Part shown: one piece after another, positions 41,126 through 50,285 of the stretch | Layout of the letters: each line of letters starts with the position of its first letter | How positions within the stretch are numbered: the stretch's first letter is position 1 | NCBI GenBank assembly: GCA_026982665.1 | Contig: JALSGQ010000010.1 | Span: forward strand, 1-58,077 | DNA from: Hyphomicrobiales bacterium | GTDB lineage: Bacteria > Pseudomonadota > Alphaproteobacteria > Rhizobiales > Aestuariivirgaceae | DNA: 58,077 bases | Direction of reading: 5' to 3' | Position numbers and translations under genes: made by a program | The notes under the pieces: model-generated | Told to the model about the DNA's origin: nothing | Databases searched by the model: none | What the model saw: the letters and a program-made list of their open reading frames with translations, nothing else

Positions 41126-41340
41126 CGCATTCTCCCACGGTTGCAAGCATGCCGGATGATACTGACAGCAAGTGGCAGTTCATGCAGGCCCGAAGCGAGG
41201 CGTGCCCTGCCCCGGACAACATGAGGGATGCACGGCAGGCGGCGGTTCGTCAATCCCGCAGACGCCAGGAAAAGGCTGGAGGGCCTTGCGGCAACAAGCC
41301 GTGAGCATCGACAGGTGAAATTCCCTGCTAGGGGCAGGCA

Positions 41341-41805
41341 TCAGTGTTCGTCGTCCGTGGCCGCGGGGAGGTCGTGCGACGGCGTGCAGTCCACACACCA
41401 GCTCTCGCCCAGGTCTTCCATCCACGCCTGGATGCACTCCACCTCCAGCCGGATAATGCCATCCCCGGCAAAGATGAGGTCGATGAACCCGGCCTCTTCC
41501 TCCTCTTCCGCCGGGTGGAAGGCAATGGCCAGCAGCTCCAGCACGCCGTTGGGAGCATCCTGCCGGATGTTGCGGCAGCGCACCCGCCGCACGTGCTCGA
41601 AGTGCAGGCCGGTGCGCGCCTGCATCGGCGTGTCGTGCTCGCCACGCAGGTGGGACAGCCACTCGAAGCGGTTGGCCAGCAGCACGAAGCGCCCTTTCTG
41701 CGCAAGGTAGGTGATGTCGCCCACCCGCACCACCGCATCCTGCATGTGGGCGGAGATGATGCGCAGGTCTTCCTCGTCCCGCGCCATCAGCTTCAGCAGC
41801 TCCAT
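41341..41805 (-). CDS. DUF2948 family protein
   Basis: 154 residues from the ATG at 41805 (MELLKLMARDEEDL), chosen because family proteins start near this sequence and GGGAG lies nine bases upstream; an ATG at 41865 would add 20 unconserved residues. Conserved features are ISAHMQDAVVRVGDITYL, FVLLANRFEWLS and LEVECIQAWMEDLGESW. DUF2948 has no assigned function. It lies between hisD and murA, which is its normal place in alphaproteobacteria. Confidence 0.88.
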   Translation of the reverse strand: MELLKLMARDEEDLRIISAHMQDAVVRVGDITYLAQKGRFVLLANRFEWLSHLRGEHDTPMQARTGLHFEHVRRVRCRNIRQDAPNGVLELLAIAFHPAEEEEEAGFIDLIFAGDGIIRLEVECIQAWMEDLGESWCVDCTPSHDLPAATDDEH

Positions 41806-41891
41806 GACGTTCTCTCCCGCGCTTGCGGCAGTTGCTCCTGCGCTGGTGCGCCGCGCATCGTTCATGGTCTCGTCTCCCGCTTCATATGGTG

Positions 41892-43184
41892 TCAGGCCGC
41901 AACGCGCTCAATATCCGCGCCCACCGCGCGCAATTTCTCTTCCAGCGCCTCGAACCCGCGGTCCAGGTGATACAGGCGGTGGATCTCCGTTTCCCCTTCC
42001 GCCGCCAGCCCGGCAATCACCAGCGAGACGGAAGCGCGCAGGTCGGTGGCCATCACCGGTGCACCTTTGAGAGCCTCCACCCCCTTCACCAGTGCCGTGT
42101 CGCCCATCAGGCTGATGTCCGCTCCCAGCCGCACCAGCTCCTGCACGTGCATGAAGCGGTTCTCGAAGATCGTCTCGCGAATGGAGGAAACGCCCTGCGC
42201 CCTTGTCATCAGCGCCATCAGCTGCGCCTGCAGGTCGGTGGGAAAGCCGGGGAACGGCTGCGTTTCCACCGTTACCGCCTGCAATGCGCCATTGGCCCGG
42301 CGCACGCGCAAGCCTCCCTCTTCCGCCGTTGCCATGACGCCGGCAGAGGCCATCACGTCGATGAAGGCGCTAAGATGCTCCGCCCGCGCGCCACAGAGCA
42401 GCACATCTCCGTCGGTCATGGCAGCGGCCATGGCATAGGTTCCGGCCTCGATGCGGTCTGCCACGATGGAATGTTCCGCCCCGTGCAGGCGCTCCACCCC
42501 TTCGATGCGCAGGCTGCTGCGGCCGATGCCCTCGATCTTCGCTCCCATCTTCACCAGGCATTCGGCCACATCCGCCACCTCCGGCTCGCGCGCCGCGTTC
42601 TCGATGACGGTCTCGCCCCTGGCCAGCGTGGCCGCCATCAGCACCACGTGGGTGGCACCCACGGATACCTTGGGAAAGACGATGCGCGCACCATGAAGCC
42701 GTCCTTTCGGCGCGCGGGCGATGACATAGCCCTGCTCCACGTCGATCTCCGCCCCCATGCGGCTGAGTGCCTTCAGGTAGAGATCCACGGGGCGCGTGCC
42801 GATGGCGCACCCCCCCGGCAGCGACACCCTGGCCTCGCCGCAGCGCGCCAGCAGCGGCCCCAGCACCCAGAAACTGGCGCGCATCTTCGACACCAGATCG
42901 TAAGGCGCGGTGGTGTCGATGATTTCGGCGGCGGTGATGTGCACCGTATCGCCCACGAAGCGCGACTGCCCCGGCTTCTTGCCGGCAATCATGGTATCGG
43001 CCCCGTGGTTGCGCAGGATCTTCTGCAGCAGTGCCACGTCGGCCAGCCGCGGCGTGTTGTGCAGCGTCAGGGTTTCGTCGGTCAGCAGGGCCGCGATCAT
43101 CAGCGGCAGGGCGGCATTCTTGGCCCCCGATATGGGAATTTCGCCCTTCAGGCGGTTGCCCCCGCGCACCAGCAGTTTTTCCAT
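41892..43184 (-). CDS. murA: UDP-N-acetylglucosamine 1-carboxyvinyltransferase
   Basis: 430 residues from the ATG at 43184. The N-terminus [24 protein letters not shown] is typical, and the catalytic Cys is in [16 protein letters not shown], so the enzyme should be fosfomycin-sensitive. [15 protein letters not shown] and [13 protein letters not shown] are further MurA marks. It catalyses the first committed step of peptidoglycan synthesis in the cytosol. Confidence 0.97.
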   Translation of the reverse strand: MEKLLVRGGNRLKGEIPISGAKNAALPLMIAALLTDETLTLHNTPRLADVALLQKILRNHGADTMIAGKKPGQSRFVGDTVHITAAEIIDTTAPYDLVSKMRASFWVLGPLLARCGEARVSLPGGCAIGTRPVDLYLKALSRMGAEIDVEQGYVIARAPKGRLHGARIVFPKVSVGATHVVLMAATLARGETVIENAAREPEVADVAECLVKMGAKIEGIGRSSLRIEGVERLHGAEHSIVADRIEAGTYAMAAAMTDGDVLLCGARAEHLSAFIDVMASAGVMATAEEGGLRVRRANGALQAVTVETQPFPGFPTDLQAQLMALMTRAQGVSSIRETIFENRFMHVQELVRLGADISLMGDTALVKGVEALKGAPVMATDLRASVSLVIAGLAAEGETEIHRLYHLDRGFEALEEKLRAVGADIERVAA

Positions 43185-43283
43185 GAGCTTTCCATGATGC
43201 GTTTGAATTGAATGCGCCATGATTGCAGCGCGTTGCGGCATGCATGCCACCACCGGGCGCGCAAGGCAAGCACCTGCGGCGCA

Positions 43284-43457
43284 TCAGGCGCTGCTGCCAC
43301 CGGTTTCCTCGCCCTTGCTGCCTTCCCCTTCGGTCGTGCCGGCTTGCTGGCGCGCCCTTGCCTGCTGCCTGCGCCGTTTCAGGTTGGCCCGCAGTTGCGC
43401 CGCCAGCGTTTCGGCATCCGGCTTGCGCTTGCCGCCCTTGTGCTCATGCCCGCTCAT
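43284..43457 (-). CDS. Small basic protein (57 aa), conserved-looking
   Basis: A 57-codon frame from the ATG at 43457 to TGA at 43284. The product starts MSGHEHKGGKRKPDAETLAA and has a strongly basic middle (QLRANLKRRRQQARARQQ) and a Gly/Glu/Ser-rich end. I recall similar short proteins with an LRANLKRRK-QARAR core near murA in alphaproteobacteria, but I cannot verify this here. The basic helix suggests nucleic acid or ribosome binding. The ribosome site is weak. It fills the gap between murA and the MazG-like gene on the same strand. Confidence 0.6.
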   Translation of the reverse strand: MSGHEHKGGKRKPDAETLAAQLRANLKRRRQQARARQQAGTTEGEGSKGEETGGSSA

Positions 43458-43495
43458 GACACGCCACGGAAATCTCCTGCATTGCTGTTCCGCAT

Positions 43496-43870
43496 CTACA
43501 GCTCGTGATATTTCTGCGCCCGCCCGCGCGCCTTTTCCACCGGATACTTCTCGGCATTGCGCCGTATCTTGTGCGCTGCCGCCGCGGCAAGGTCAATGTC
43601 CGCCTTCTCTGCAATCAGCAGCAGGTAGAGCAGCACATCGGCGCATTCCTCTTCCAGCCGTGCGCGCAGCTGCTCGTCTCCCGCGGCCAGTTGTGCATCC
43701 AGCTCGGCATCGGTCTTCCACTGCGCCAGCTCCAGCAGCTCCGCCGCTTCCAGGCTGAGAGACAGCAGCAGGTTCTTGAGCGTATGGAACTGCGCCCAGT
43801 CGCGCGCATCGCGAAAGGCAACGAGCTGTTCTGTCAGCTCGGCCAGGGTTGGGGAAGCTTCATCCGGCAT
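43496..43870 (-). CDS. MazG-like nucleotide pyrophosphohydrolase
   Basis: 124 residues. All-alpha NTP pyrophosphohydrolase fold with the metal-binding pattern EAAELLE followed by EEECADVLLYLLLIAEKADIDL. FHTLKNLLLSLSLEAAEL resembles the dCTP pyrophosphatase-like branch. It probably hydrolyses non-canonical or excess nucleotides in the cytosol. The real substrate cannot be read from the sequence. Confidence 0.85.
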   Translation of the reverse strand: MPDEASPTLAELTEQLVAFRDARDWAQFHTLKNLLLSLSLEAAELLELAQWKTDAELDAQLAAGDEQLRARLEEECADVLLYLLLIAEKADIDLAAAAAHKIRRNAEKYPVEKARGRAQKYHEL

Positions 43871-43958
43871 GCATCACGCTCCTGCCATGCACTGCATTGC
43901 AGAGCAGTAGATAGCAGAAGCGCGATGCAGGGAAAACGGCGGCAGGCGGCAAAGCTGC

Positions 43959-44636
43959 TCAGCGCGTGCGCGGACGGATGCGGATCTCCACCCGCCGGTT
44001 CAGCGCGCGGCCCTGCTCGGTGGCATTGTCCGCCACCGGGTAGCGCTCGCCGAAGCCACGGGCATCGAACCGGCGGGCATCCACGCCCTGCGATACCAGG
44101 TAATGCATCACCGCCGCCGCCCGCTGCTCGGAAAGGCGCTGGTTGTAGGCATCGGAACCGGTGGAATCGGTATGCCCGGCAATCAGCACGTCGGTTTCCG
44201 GAAAGCCGTTCAGCACCGTGGCCACGGCATTCAGCGTGCGGTAGAAGCGCGGCTCGATGTTGGCGCTGTTGACCGCGAAGGTGATGTCGGAAGGCATCAC
44301 CAGGCGGATGTCGTTGCCATCACGCACGATGCGCACGCCGGTGCCCGCCAGCCGCTTGCGCAGTTCCGCCTCCTGCCTGTCCATGTAGGCACCCACGCCC
44401 ATGCCTGCCAGCGTGCCGATGCCGGCACCAATGAGCGCGCCCTTCACCGCGCCCTTGCCGGACTTCTTGCTGGTCAGCGCGCCGGTCAGCGCCCCCACGG
44501 CGGCACCGGCGGCAGCACCGGCACCGGCACCCAGCAGCGTGTTGGAGGCCTTTTCCTCGCCGGTGTAGGGGTCGGTGGTGCAGCCGGCCAGCAGCAGCGC
44601 GCCGGCGGTGATGGCAATGAGGCCCTTGCGTTTCAT
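43959..44636 (-). CDS. OmpA-family outer-membrane lipoprotein
   Basis: 225 residues from the ATG at 44636. Lipoprotein signal with lipobox LLAGC (Cys19). Residues about 35-90 are a Gly/Ala-rich glycine-zipper segment. The C-terminal OmpA domain has SANIEPRFYRTLNAVATVL, AGHTDSTGSDAYNQRLSEQRA and ALNRRVEIRI, the peptidoglycan (diaminopimelate)-binding signature. The layout matches YiaD-like lipoproteins that tether the outer membrane to the wall. Confidence 0.9.
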   Translation of the reverse strand: MKRKGLIAITAGALLLAGCTTDPYTGEEKASNTLLGAGAGAAAGAAVGALTGALTSKKSGKGAVKGALIGAGIGTLAGMGVGAYMDRQEAELRKRLAGTGVRIVRDGNDIRLVMPSDITFAVNSANIEPRFYRTLNAVATVLNGFPETDVLIAGHTDSTGSDAYNQRLSEQRAAAVMHYLVSQGVDARRFDARGFGERYPVADNATEQGRALNRRVEIRIRPRTR

Positions 44637-44825
44637 GTGCGTGAACTCCCTGCGGAAAAGCATGTTCCGTTGGCATGCCCGCTGCTGATCATCAGAATAC
44701 GCGCACGGCATGCTCCTAGCTTGCACATTCCGCCATTTTGCGGCGCTTTTGTGAAAAATGCATGAAATGCTGCCGAACAAGGGCGTGATTTCCGGCCGGG
44801 GGCATCACATGGGGTGTGAGGGGGC

Positions 44826-46556
44826 TCATGCACCCTTTGCCGAAGCTTCTTCCGAGGAAATGATTGTTGCCTTCCCGTCCTGCAGTCGCAGCAGCACGTC
44901 GGCCTTGTTGCGCCAGGCGTCGGTGTGGGTGATGGCGATGACGGTGATGTTTTCGCGTCGTGCCAGTGCGGTGATGCTGTCCACCAGCCGTTGTTCGGTT
45001 TGCGGATCCAGTGCCGAGGTTACCTCGTCCAGGATCAGCAGCTTCGGCTTGCGCACCAGTGCCCGCGCCAGGGACAGCCGCTGGCGCTGCCCGCCGGAGA
45101 GCTTCACGCCGCGCTCGCCGAGGTCGGTATCGAGCCCGTCGGGCAGTTGCCGCACGAATTCCGCCGCACCGGCCAGCTCCAGCGCGCGCCAGATGTCTTC
45201 GTCGGAGACCTCCTGCCCCAGCCGGATATTGTCGCGCACCGTGCCGGAGAGCAGGATCAGTTCCTGCGGCACATAGCCGATCATCCGCCGCCATGCCTTC
45301 AGGTCGATCTCCTCCAGCGGCGTGTCATCGACAAGGATCTCCCCGCTTTGTGGCCTCTGCAGCCCGGTGATGAGATCGATGATGGTGGTCTTCCCCGCCC
45401 CGGAAGGCCCGATGATGACGCTGATGGCATGTGCCGGCAGGAAGATGTCGAGGCCGTTGAGCACGCTTCTGCCCGGATGGGCGAAGGAAACATTGGCCAG
45501 GCGAATGCCCTGCCGCAGCGAGGGGGGCTTGCTGCCCACGGCCTGTTCGCGCGCATCTTCTGCCGAGCGGGTGAGGTCATCCACCTTGTCGAAATAGGGA
45601 GCATATTCGCTGGCGGCCTGGATGAGCTTCTGCAGGCGGGAGAGGTTCTTGACCACACTTAGTGCAAGTCCGGCAACGATGCCTACCTCCACTGCAGGAA
45701 TATCGAGCCAGCGCAGTGCCACGTAAAGAACGGCAAACACCAGGATGATGGAAAGGATGTTCTGCAAGGCCGTCAGGCCATGATAAACGGCCAGCATACG
45801 GCGCCGAAAGCGCCGCAGGCGTCGGATGAACCATACCAGCAGCGGCTGCACGGCCTGTTCCAGGCCCATGGCCTTGATCATCTTGATGGACGAGAAGGAA
45901 TCGGCGAAGTGTGCGCTCAGTGCCTCGGTGGAGCCGGCATACTTGTGGCTGTATTTGCGCATCATCCGCACCAGCAGCATCAAGGGGCCGTAAATGAGCA
46001 GTGCCAGCACGGCAATGCCGGCAGCCAGTGCGGGGGAAATGATCATCACCAGCCCGATGTAGACCAGCGTGCGCAGCAGCAACACAAGCGCGCGCATTGC
46101 CTGTTCCATGGCAGCGGAAGCATTCGTGGTGAACTGCGCGATGGAAATGGCCATGCCGCCCACGCGATTATCCTGATACCACGGCCAGCGTGCTGCAATG
46201 ACCGCAGCCAGCAGCCGCCGGCGCATGTCATTGGCTATGTCCGTGATGACGTATCCCGCCCACAGCTGGATGAAGAAACCGAAGATTTCGCGCAACACCA
46301 GCAGCCCGGCAGTCAGTCCCGTCAGCAGCCAGATTTCCTGCGGCAGCCCCAGCCAGGCGATGATGTCCAGGATCTGCCGGGCAAATGCCGGCATCTGCTC
46401 GCCTTCCACCCCCAGCACCAGCACCAGCAGCGGCACCAGCGTCGCCAGCCCCAGCCCCTCCAGCAGGCTGTTGAGAAACAGCAGCCCCACCAGCAGCAGC
46501 ATGCGCCGGGTTCCGAAACGCGCCAGCAAGCGGAACATGGTATGGAAGGAGTGCAT
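44826..46556 (-). CDS. ABC exporter (fused permease-ATPase), probable glycan or lipid flippase
   Basis: 576 residues. Residues 1-310 hold about six membrane helices of the type I exporter fold; the rest is an ATPase with Walker A GPSGAGKTT, signature LSGGQRQRLSLARAL, Walker B LLILDEVTSALD and switch ITHTD. Single-chain half-transporters like this include PglK and MsbA, which move lipid-linked glycans or lipid A. The position beside surface-carbohydrate and nonulosonic acid genes suggests a lipid-linked glycan as substrate; this is inference. Confidence 0.85.
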   Translation of the reverse strand: MHSFHTMFRLLARFGTRRMLLLVGLLFLNSLLEGLGLATLVPLLVLVLGVEGEQMPAFARQILDIIAWLGLPQEIWLLTGLTAGLLVLREIFGFFIQLWAGYVITDIANDMRRRLLAAVIAARWPWYQDNRVGGMAISIAQFTTNASAAMEQAMRALVLLLRTLVYIGLVMIISPALAAGIAVLALLIYGPLMLLVRMMRKYSHKYAGSTEALSAHFADSFSSIKMIKAMGLEQAVQPLLVWFIRRLRRFRRRMLAVYHGLTALQNILSIILVFAVLYVALRWLDIPAVEVGIVAGLALSVVKNLSRLQKLIQAASEYAPYFDKVDDLTRSAEDAREQAVGSKPPSLRQGIRLANVSFAHPGRSVLNGLDIFLPAHAISVIIGPSGAGKTTIIDLITGLQRPQSGEILVDDTPLEEIDLKAWRRMIGYVPQELILLSGTVRDNIRLGQEVSDEDIWRALELAGAAEFVRQLPDGLDTDLGERGVKLSGGQRQRLSLARALVRKPKLLILDEVTSALDPQTEQRLVDSITALARRENITVIAITHTDAWRNKADVLLRLQDGKATIISSEEASAKGA

Positions 46557-46728
46557 GGCTTGGCCTTTGTGATGAGTTCTGTCAGGTCAGCTTGACGCCG
46601 GTGGTTGCGAGAAGGGAACTTCCATGAAGGTCTTGGCGTGCGTTGCCTGAAACAGCTCCCTTGTCTGGTTGATGGCTATAGTTGTGTCAAGCAGTCATGC
46701 AATCATGCAGGCATGCCTGATAATCTTG

Positions 46729-48063
46729 TCATTCAAGGTAAATATCGAAGATATTCGGGGCAATTTCGCCAATATGCAAGTCATCTGGAAGTAGAGTTTC
46801 GGTTGTCAATGCAATCTGATGCAGACGCTTTGCCACCTCTTCCAATGATGTGTCGGGGAAGATGTTGCGACGGTGTATGTCGCGCGCATGGCTGCGGCGC
46901 AGCGCTTTGCGGGCGTGGCGCAACAGCAGGAAGGTGCGTGTGGGCAGCGTGGCGGCGGTGCTTTTGCGCGGCAGTGGCAGCAGCTCCTCGGCGCGGCGGA
47001 TGAAGTGCGGCGTGCACAGCTCATCGGTGATGTGCAGGTGCCAGTGCAGCAGCTTCTGCCGTTCCTCGTCCATGCCGGCGCTACCGCTGCGAATGGCTTC
47101 CACCACCTGCACCACATCTTCGATGCTGCTGGCGCGGATGGAAACACCATTGGGCAGCGGGCTTTCGTGCCGCGGCGATTCGAAAGGCGTGAAGGCAATG
47201 GGTTGCTTGCCCAGCAGGCAGGCCTCCAGCCCGGTGGTGGAATTGCTGTGGATGAGCGTTTCTGATGCCAGCGTCCATGCGATGATGGGGCCTTCACGTA
47301 TCACTTCGACATTGGGCAGGCCCTTGATCCACTGCTGCCAGGCCTGCATGTTTTCCACCGGATGCGGACGCAGGATGATCTTCATGTCCGGAAAAGCCCG
47401 CGCCAGGGTGGGGATGAGGGCGCGCATCCGTTCCAGCATGCGTTTCTGGTATTGCAGATAGCTGAACTCTCCCTCCCGTCCCGGGGGTGGCGTATCCGCG
47501 TGCAATGGCTGCTGCTCCGGCGGGATGACATGCGGATTGGCCCAGGAAAGATTGGTGGGGATGAGGATAAAGCGCCCATGCTGCTGGCGCAGCGCCTGTG
47601 CTTGCGGCTCATGCAAGGCGCGCAGCTTCGGGTGCAGAAGGTCGAGCCGGGGATTGCCCGCCACCTCCACGCGCTTGCCGGCCTGCTCGGCTACCGGGCG
47701 CATGTCCGTAGCACTCGCCTCGCCCCAGGCGAAGACCTGGTCCACCAGCGCCATCGTCTCGGCACTCAGGCGCTGCCGGCGGTATTGCCCGCCATCGCCA
47801 TAGACCAGCCCTTCCTCGTCCCAGCCCTGGCTGGCGAAGCCCATGCGCTTCAGGGCGCGTGCCATCAGCAGCCGCCCATGCCCGAAGGTGGAAAACAGGT
47901 AGACGCCGCGCGGCATGCGCCACATGGCGCGGTTGATGAGCGTCTTCGAGCCGACGATGACGCGCCAGCCCGCCTGCAGGGCAAAGGCCGCATGCAGCAG
48001 GCGGGCGTCCATCTCGCGACTCTTGATGTCCACGGGGAGGATGATGGTCTTCTTGTAGCGCAT
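46729..48063 (-). CDS. Surface carbohydrate biosynthesis protein (GT-B-like), copy 1
   Basis: 444 residues. Begins IILPVDIKSREMDARLLHAAF and has VGSKTLIN, GWDEEGLVY, FAWGEA, GNPRLDLL and LRPHPVENMQAW. The same set of motifs recurs in the gene at 48918, so the two are paralogues. Such proteins are annotated as surface carbohydrate biosynthesis and resemble CDP-glycerol/poly-type transferases with a GT-B fold; the true donor is unknown. It is divergent from the methyltransferase gene. Confidence 0.75.
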   Translation of the reverse strand: MRYKKTIILPVDIKSREMDARLLHAAFALQAGWRVIVGSKTLINRAMWRMPRGVYLFSTFGHGRLLMARALKRMGFASQGWDEEGLVYGDGGQYRRQRLSAETMALVDQVFAWGEASATDMRPVAEQAGKRVEVAGNPRLDLLHPKLRALHEPQAQALRQQHGRFILIPTNLSWANPHVIPPEQQPLHADTPPPGREGEFSYLQYQKRMLERMRALIPTLARAFPDMKIILRPHPVENMQAWQQWIKGLPNVEVIREGPIIAWTLASETLIHSNSTTGLEACLLGKQPIAFTPFESPRHESPLPNGVSIRASSIEDVVQVVEAIRSGSAGMDEERQKLLHWHLHITDELCTPHFIRRAEELLPLPRKSTAATLPTRTFLLLRHARKALRRSHARDIHRRNIFPDTSLEEVAKRLHQIALTTETLLPDDLHIGEIAPNIFDIYLE

Positions 48064-48165
48064 TGGTACCCGAAGTTTTCAAGAAACCTTGTTGTTGCTC
48101 TTATAGGCGGCAATCAGGCAAGCAAGAAGTGGATTCGGCATCAGCAAGCTGTTATGGCGAAGGAC

Positions 48166-48208
48166 ATGGGAACATGACAGCCGCTTTCGTGTGGATGGGA
48201 ACATGACA
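48166..48208 (+). repeat. 14-base direct repeat duplicating a ribosome-site/start region
   Basis: ATGGGAACATGACA occurs at 48166-48179 and again at 48195-48208, 29 bases apart. Each copy contains GGGA followed by ATG. The second copy is the start of the methyltransferase gene; the first starts a ten-codon leader frame. Confidence 0.85.
48174..48206 (+). CDS. Ten-residue leader frame upstream of the methyltransferase
   Basis: ATG at 48174, then MTAAFVWMGT and TGA at 48204-48206. The stop overlaps the ATG of the methyltransferase (48203) in an ATGA junction, which would allow translational coupling. The frame has its own GGGA four bases upstream. It contains no run of one amino acid that would suggest classic attenuation. 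Whether it is translated is unknown. Confidence 0.4.
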   Translation: MTAAFVWMGT

Positions 48209-48868
48209 CAGGCAGCCGACAGGAACCGTGCCGTCTGGGAGCAGCTCTATCAGGCGGGCAATTACATGCGGTATCCGGTGGAGCAACTGGTGCGGCTGTT
48301 TTACCGGCATGCGCGCCGCATGCTTGCGCCCGGCGCACTGGTGGTGGATTACGGCGCCGGCAGCGGCAACAACGCGGAGTTCTTCGTGCGCGAAGGCTGC
48401 CGGGTGATTGCCATGGACATCAGCGCCACGGCCCTGGACGTCTTGCAACGGCGCTTCATGCACGCACACCTGCCCGCGCCGGAATGCCGCCTGGTCGAGC
48501 CAGGCGAGAAGGTGATGATTCCGGAATGCGATCTGCTCGTGTTCTGGGATGTGCTCTATTACAATGATGCGGAAACGGCACGCACCCTGCTGCGCGAAGG
48601 CATCGCGGCTTTGCGCCCCGGCGGCATGCTGATGGTCAACATGCCCACGCCGCGGCATCATTTCATCGCCAATGCCACGCAGATTGCTGCCGATACCTTC
48701 GAGTTCAGGGGGGCGGATCAGCAAGGTGCCATCATGTGCACGCCGGGCAGCATGCAGGCACTGGTGCAGTGGTGCGCGGGCATCACGCCCGTGGAACAGG
48801 GAGGGTTTGCCCATTACAACGCCGAGCGCCGCGCCGAGTTCATGCATCTGGTCGGACGCAAGGAGTAA
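48203..48868 (+). CDS. SAM-dependent methyltransferase
   Basis: 221 residues from the ATG at 48203. Class I Rossmann methyltransferase: motif I VVDYGAGSGNNAEFF, the acidic residue in IAMDISATALDV, a post-motif region FWDVLYYNDAETARTLL, and LRPGGMLMVNMP. Type 11/12 methyltransferases in glycan loci often cap or modify sugars. The target is unknown. It is the first gene of the plus-strand run leading to the nonulosonic acid genes. Confidence 0.8.
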   Translation: MTQAADRNRAVWEQLYQAGNYMRYPVEQLVRLFYRHARRMLAPGALVVDYGAGSGNNAEFFVREGCRVIAMDISATALDVLQRRFMHAHLPAPECRLVEPGEKVMIPECDLLVFWDVLYYNDAETARTLLREGIAALRPGGMLMVNMPTPRHHFIANATQIAADTFEFRGADQQGAIMCTPGSMQALVQWCAGITPVEQGGFAHYNAERRAEFMHLVGRKE

Positions 48869-48917
48869 CGCCAACAGCCTTGCACGCAACATCCACCTTT
48901 TCATCTCTGGAAAGTCC

Positions 48918-50285
48918 ATGCCCACCATCATCCTGCCGACGGAAACGGTTGCCCGCGAATGGGAAGCCAAGCTGCTGCTGGCAGCCTTTCTGGCGCGGGC
49001 AGGCGCGCAGGCCATCGTCGGCAGCCATGCCCGTATCAACAACCGGCTGTACCGGCTAGCGGCGGAAGCCTATGTCTCGCAGACCATTGTCAGGCCGAAG
49101 CGGCGCATCTTCCGCATCATCCGCGCGCTGGGGATGAAGCTGGCGGCGTGGGACGAGGAGGGGCTGGTGTGGGCTTCCGCAGAGTTCTATCGCTGGCGGC
49201 GGCTGGATGCAGAGAACTGGAAGATGCTGCACCGTTTCTTCTGCTGGGGCGAGGCGCAGGCGGCGGTCATTCGCGACACCTTTGCCGATGCGGAGCAGAA
49301 GTTGCGCATCACCGGCAATCCGCGGCAGGATTTCTACACACGCGACTTCCACGTGCTGCATGAGGAGACCATTCGTGCGATTAGTGCGGAGCATGGGGAC
49401 TTCATTCTTGTCAACTCCAACTTCGGCAGCCTGCATTCGCCGCGCCTGCCCTTCACCGGCATCGAGAAGACGCAAGAGGATATCGAGCGGCTGGCGCGAG
49501 CCAGCAGGCACAAGGTGGAATACATTGCCTTCCGCCAGCAGGTGTTCCTGAGCCTGTGCAACCTGGTGCGGCGGCTTTCGGAAGCCTTTCCGCGCAAGAC
49601 CATTCTCATCCGCCCCCACCCGTCCGAAAACCCCGCCGCCTGGCAGGAACTGGCTGCACCACTGCCGAATGTCGTGGTGCGCTATGATCATGAGCTGATC
49701 CCCTGGCTGCTGGCGGCTGAAGCGGTTATTCACAATGGCTGCACCACGGCAGTGGAAACGGCCATGCTGGGCAGACCGGCCATTGAATACCGGGCGGTGG
49801 AACTGCCCGAGTGGGAATCGGAAATCGTCAGCCGCGCCTCCATTCCCGCCAGTACGCCGGAAGAGGTCATCGCACTGCTGCGTGATCCGCAGGCCCTGCA
49901 GGAAGCCATGCACGGTGTCGAAGAGATGCTGAAACCATATATCGCACACCTGAATGACGGACTTGCCTGCGAACGCATCGCGCGGGAGCTGGTGGCGCTG
50001 CTGGCGGAGCCGGCGCCCGCCACCACGCCGTTGCAGCGCCTTGCAGGCCAGGTGAAATGCCGCCTGCGCGCCCTGGAGAAGAAGGTCATCGGCAGGCTGA
50101 ATCCGCATTCTTCCGCCAGCCCGGCCTATATCGACAAGAAGTTCCCACCCATGACGACGGAAGAGGTGCGGGAAACTGTCGAACGGCTGTGCGCATTGGT
50201 GGACTTGCCAGTGCCGCATGTGGAACAACTGCATGACCGGATCTGGCGCCTGTCTCCAGCCGGGAATGCGGGAGAAGGATCATGA
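48918..50285 (+). CDS. Surface carbohydrate biosynthesis protein (GT-B-like), copy 2
   Basis: 455 residues from the ATG at 48918. Shares with the gene at 46729 the opening IILPTETVAREWEAKLLLAAF, VGSHARIN, AAWDEEGLVW, FCWGEA, GNPRQDFY and IRPHPSENPAAW, and HNGCTTAVETAMLG near residue 270. The C-terminal 60 residues are distinct. It may be the transferase that uses the CMP-activated sugar made by the three genes that follow; this is inferred from position. It overlaps the cytidylyltransferase gene by four bases. Confidence 0.75.
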   Translation: MPTIILPTETVAREWEAKLLLAAFLARAGAQAIVGSHARINNRLYRLAAEAYVSQTIVRPKRRIFRIIRALGMKLAAWDEEGLVWASAEFYRWRRLDAENWKMLHRFFCWGEAQAAVIRDTFADAEQKLRITGNPRQDFYTRDFHVLHEETIRAISAEHGDFILVNSNFGSLHSPRLPFTGIEKTQEDIERLARASRHKVEYIAFRQQVFLSLCNLVRRLSEAFPRKTILIRPHPSENPAAWQELAAPLPNVVVRYDHELIPWLLAAEAVIHNGCTTAVETAMLGRPAIEYRAVELPEWESEIVSRASIPASTPEEVIALLRDPQALQEAMHGVEEMLKPYIAHLNDGLACERIARELVALLAEPAPATTPLQRLAGQVKCRLRALEKKVIGRLNPHSSASPAYIDKKFPPMTTEEVRETVERLCALVDLPVPHVEQLHDRIWRLSPAGNAGEGS

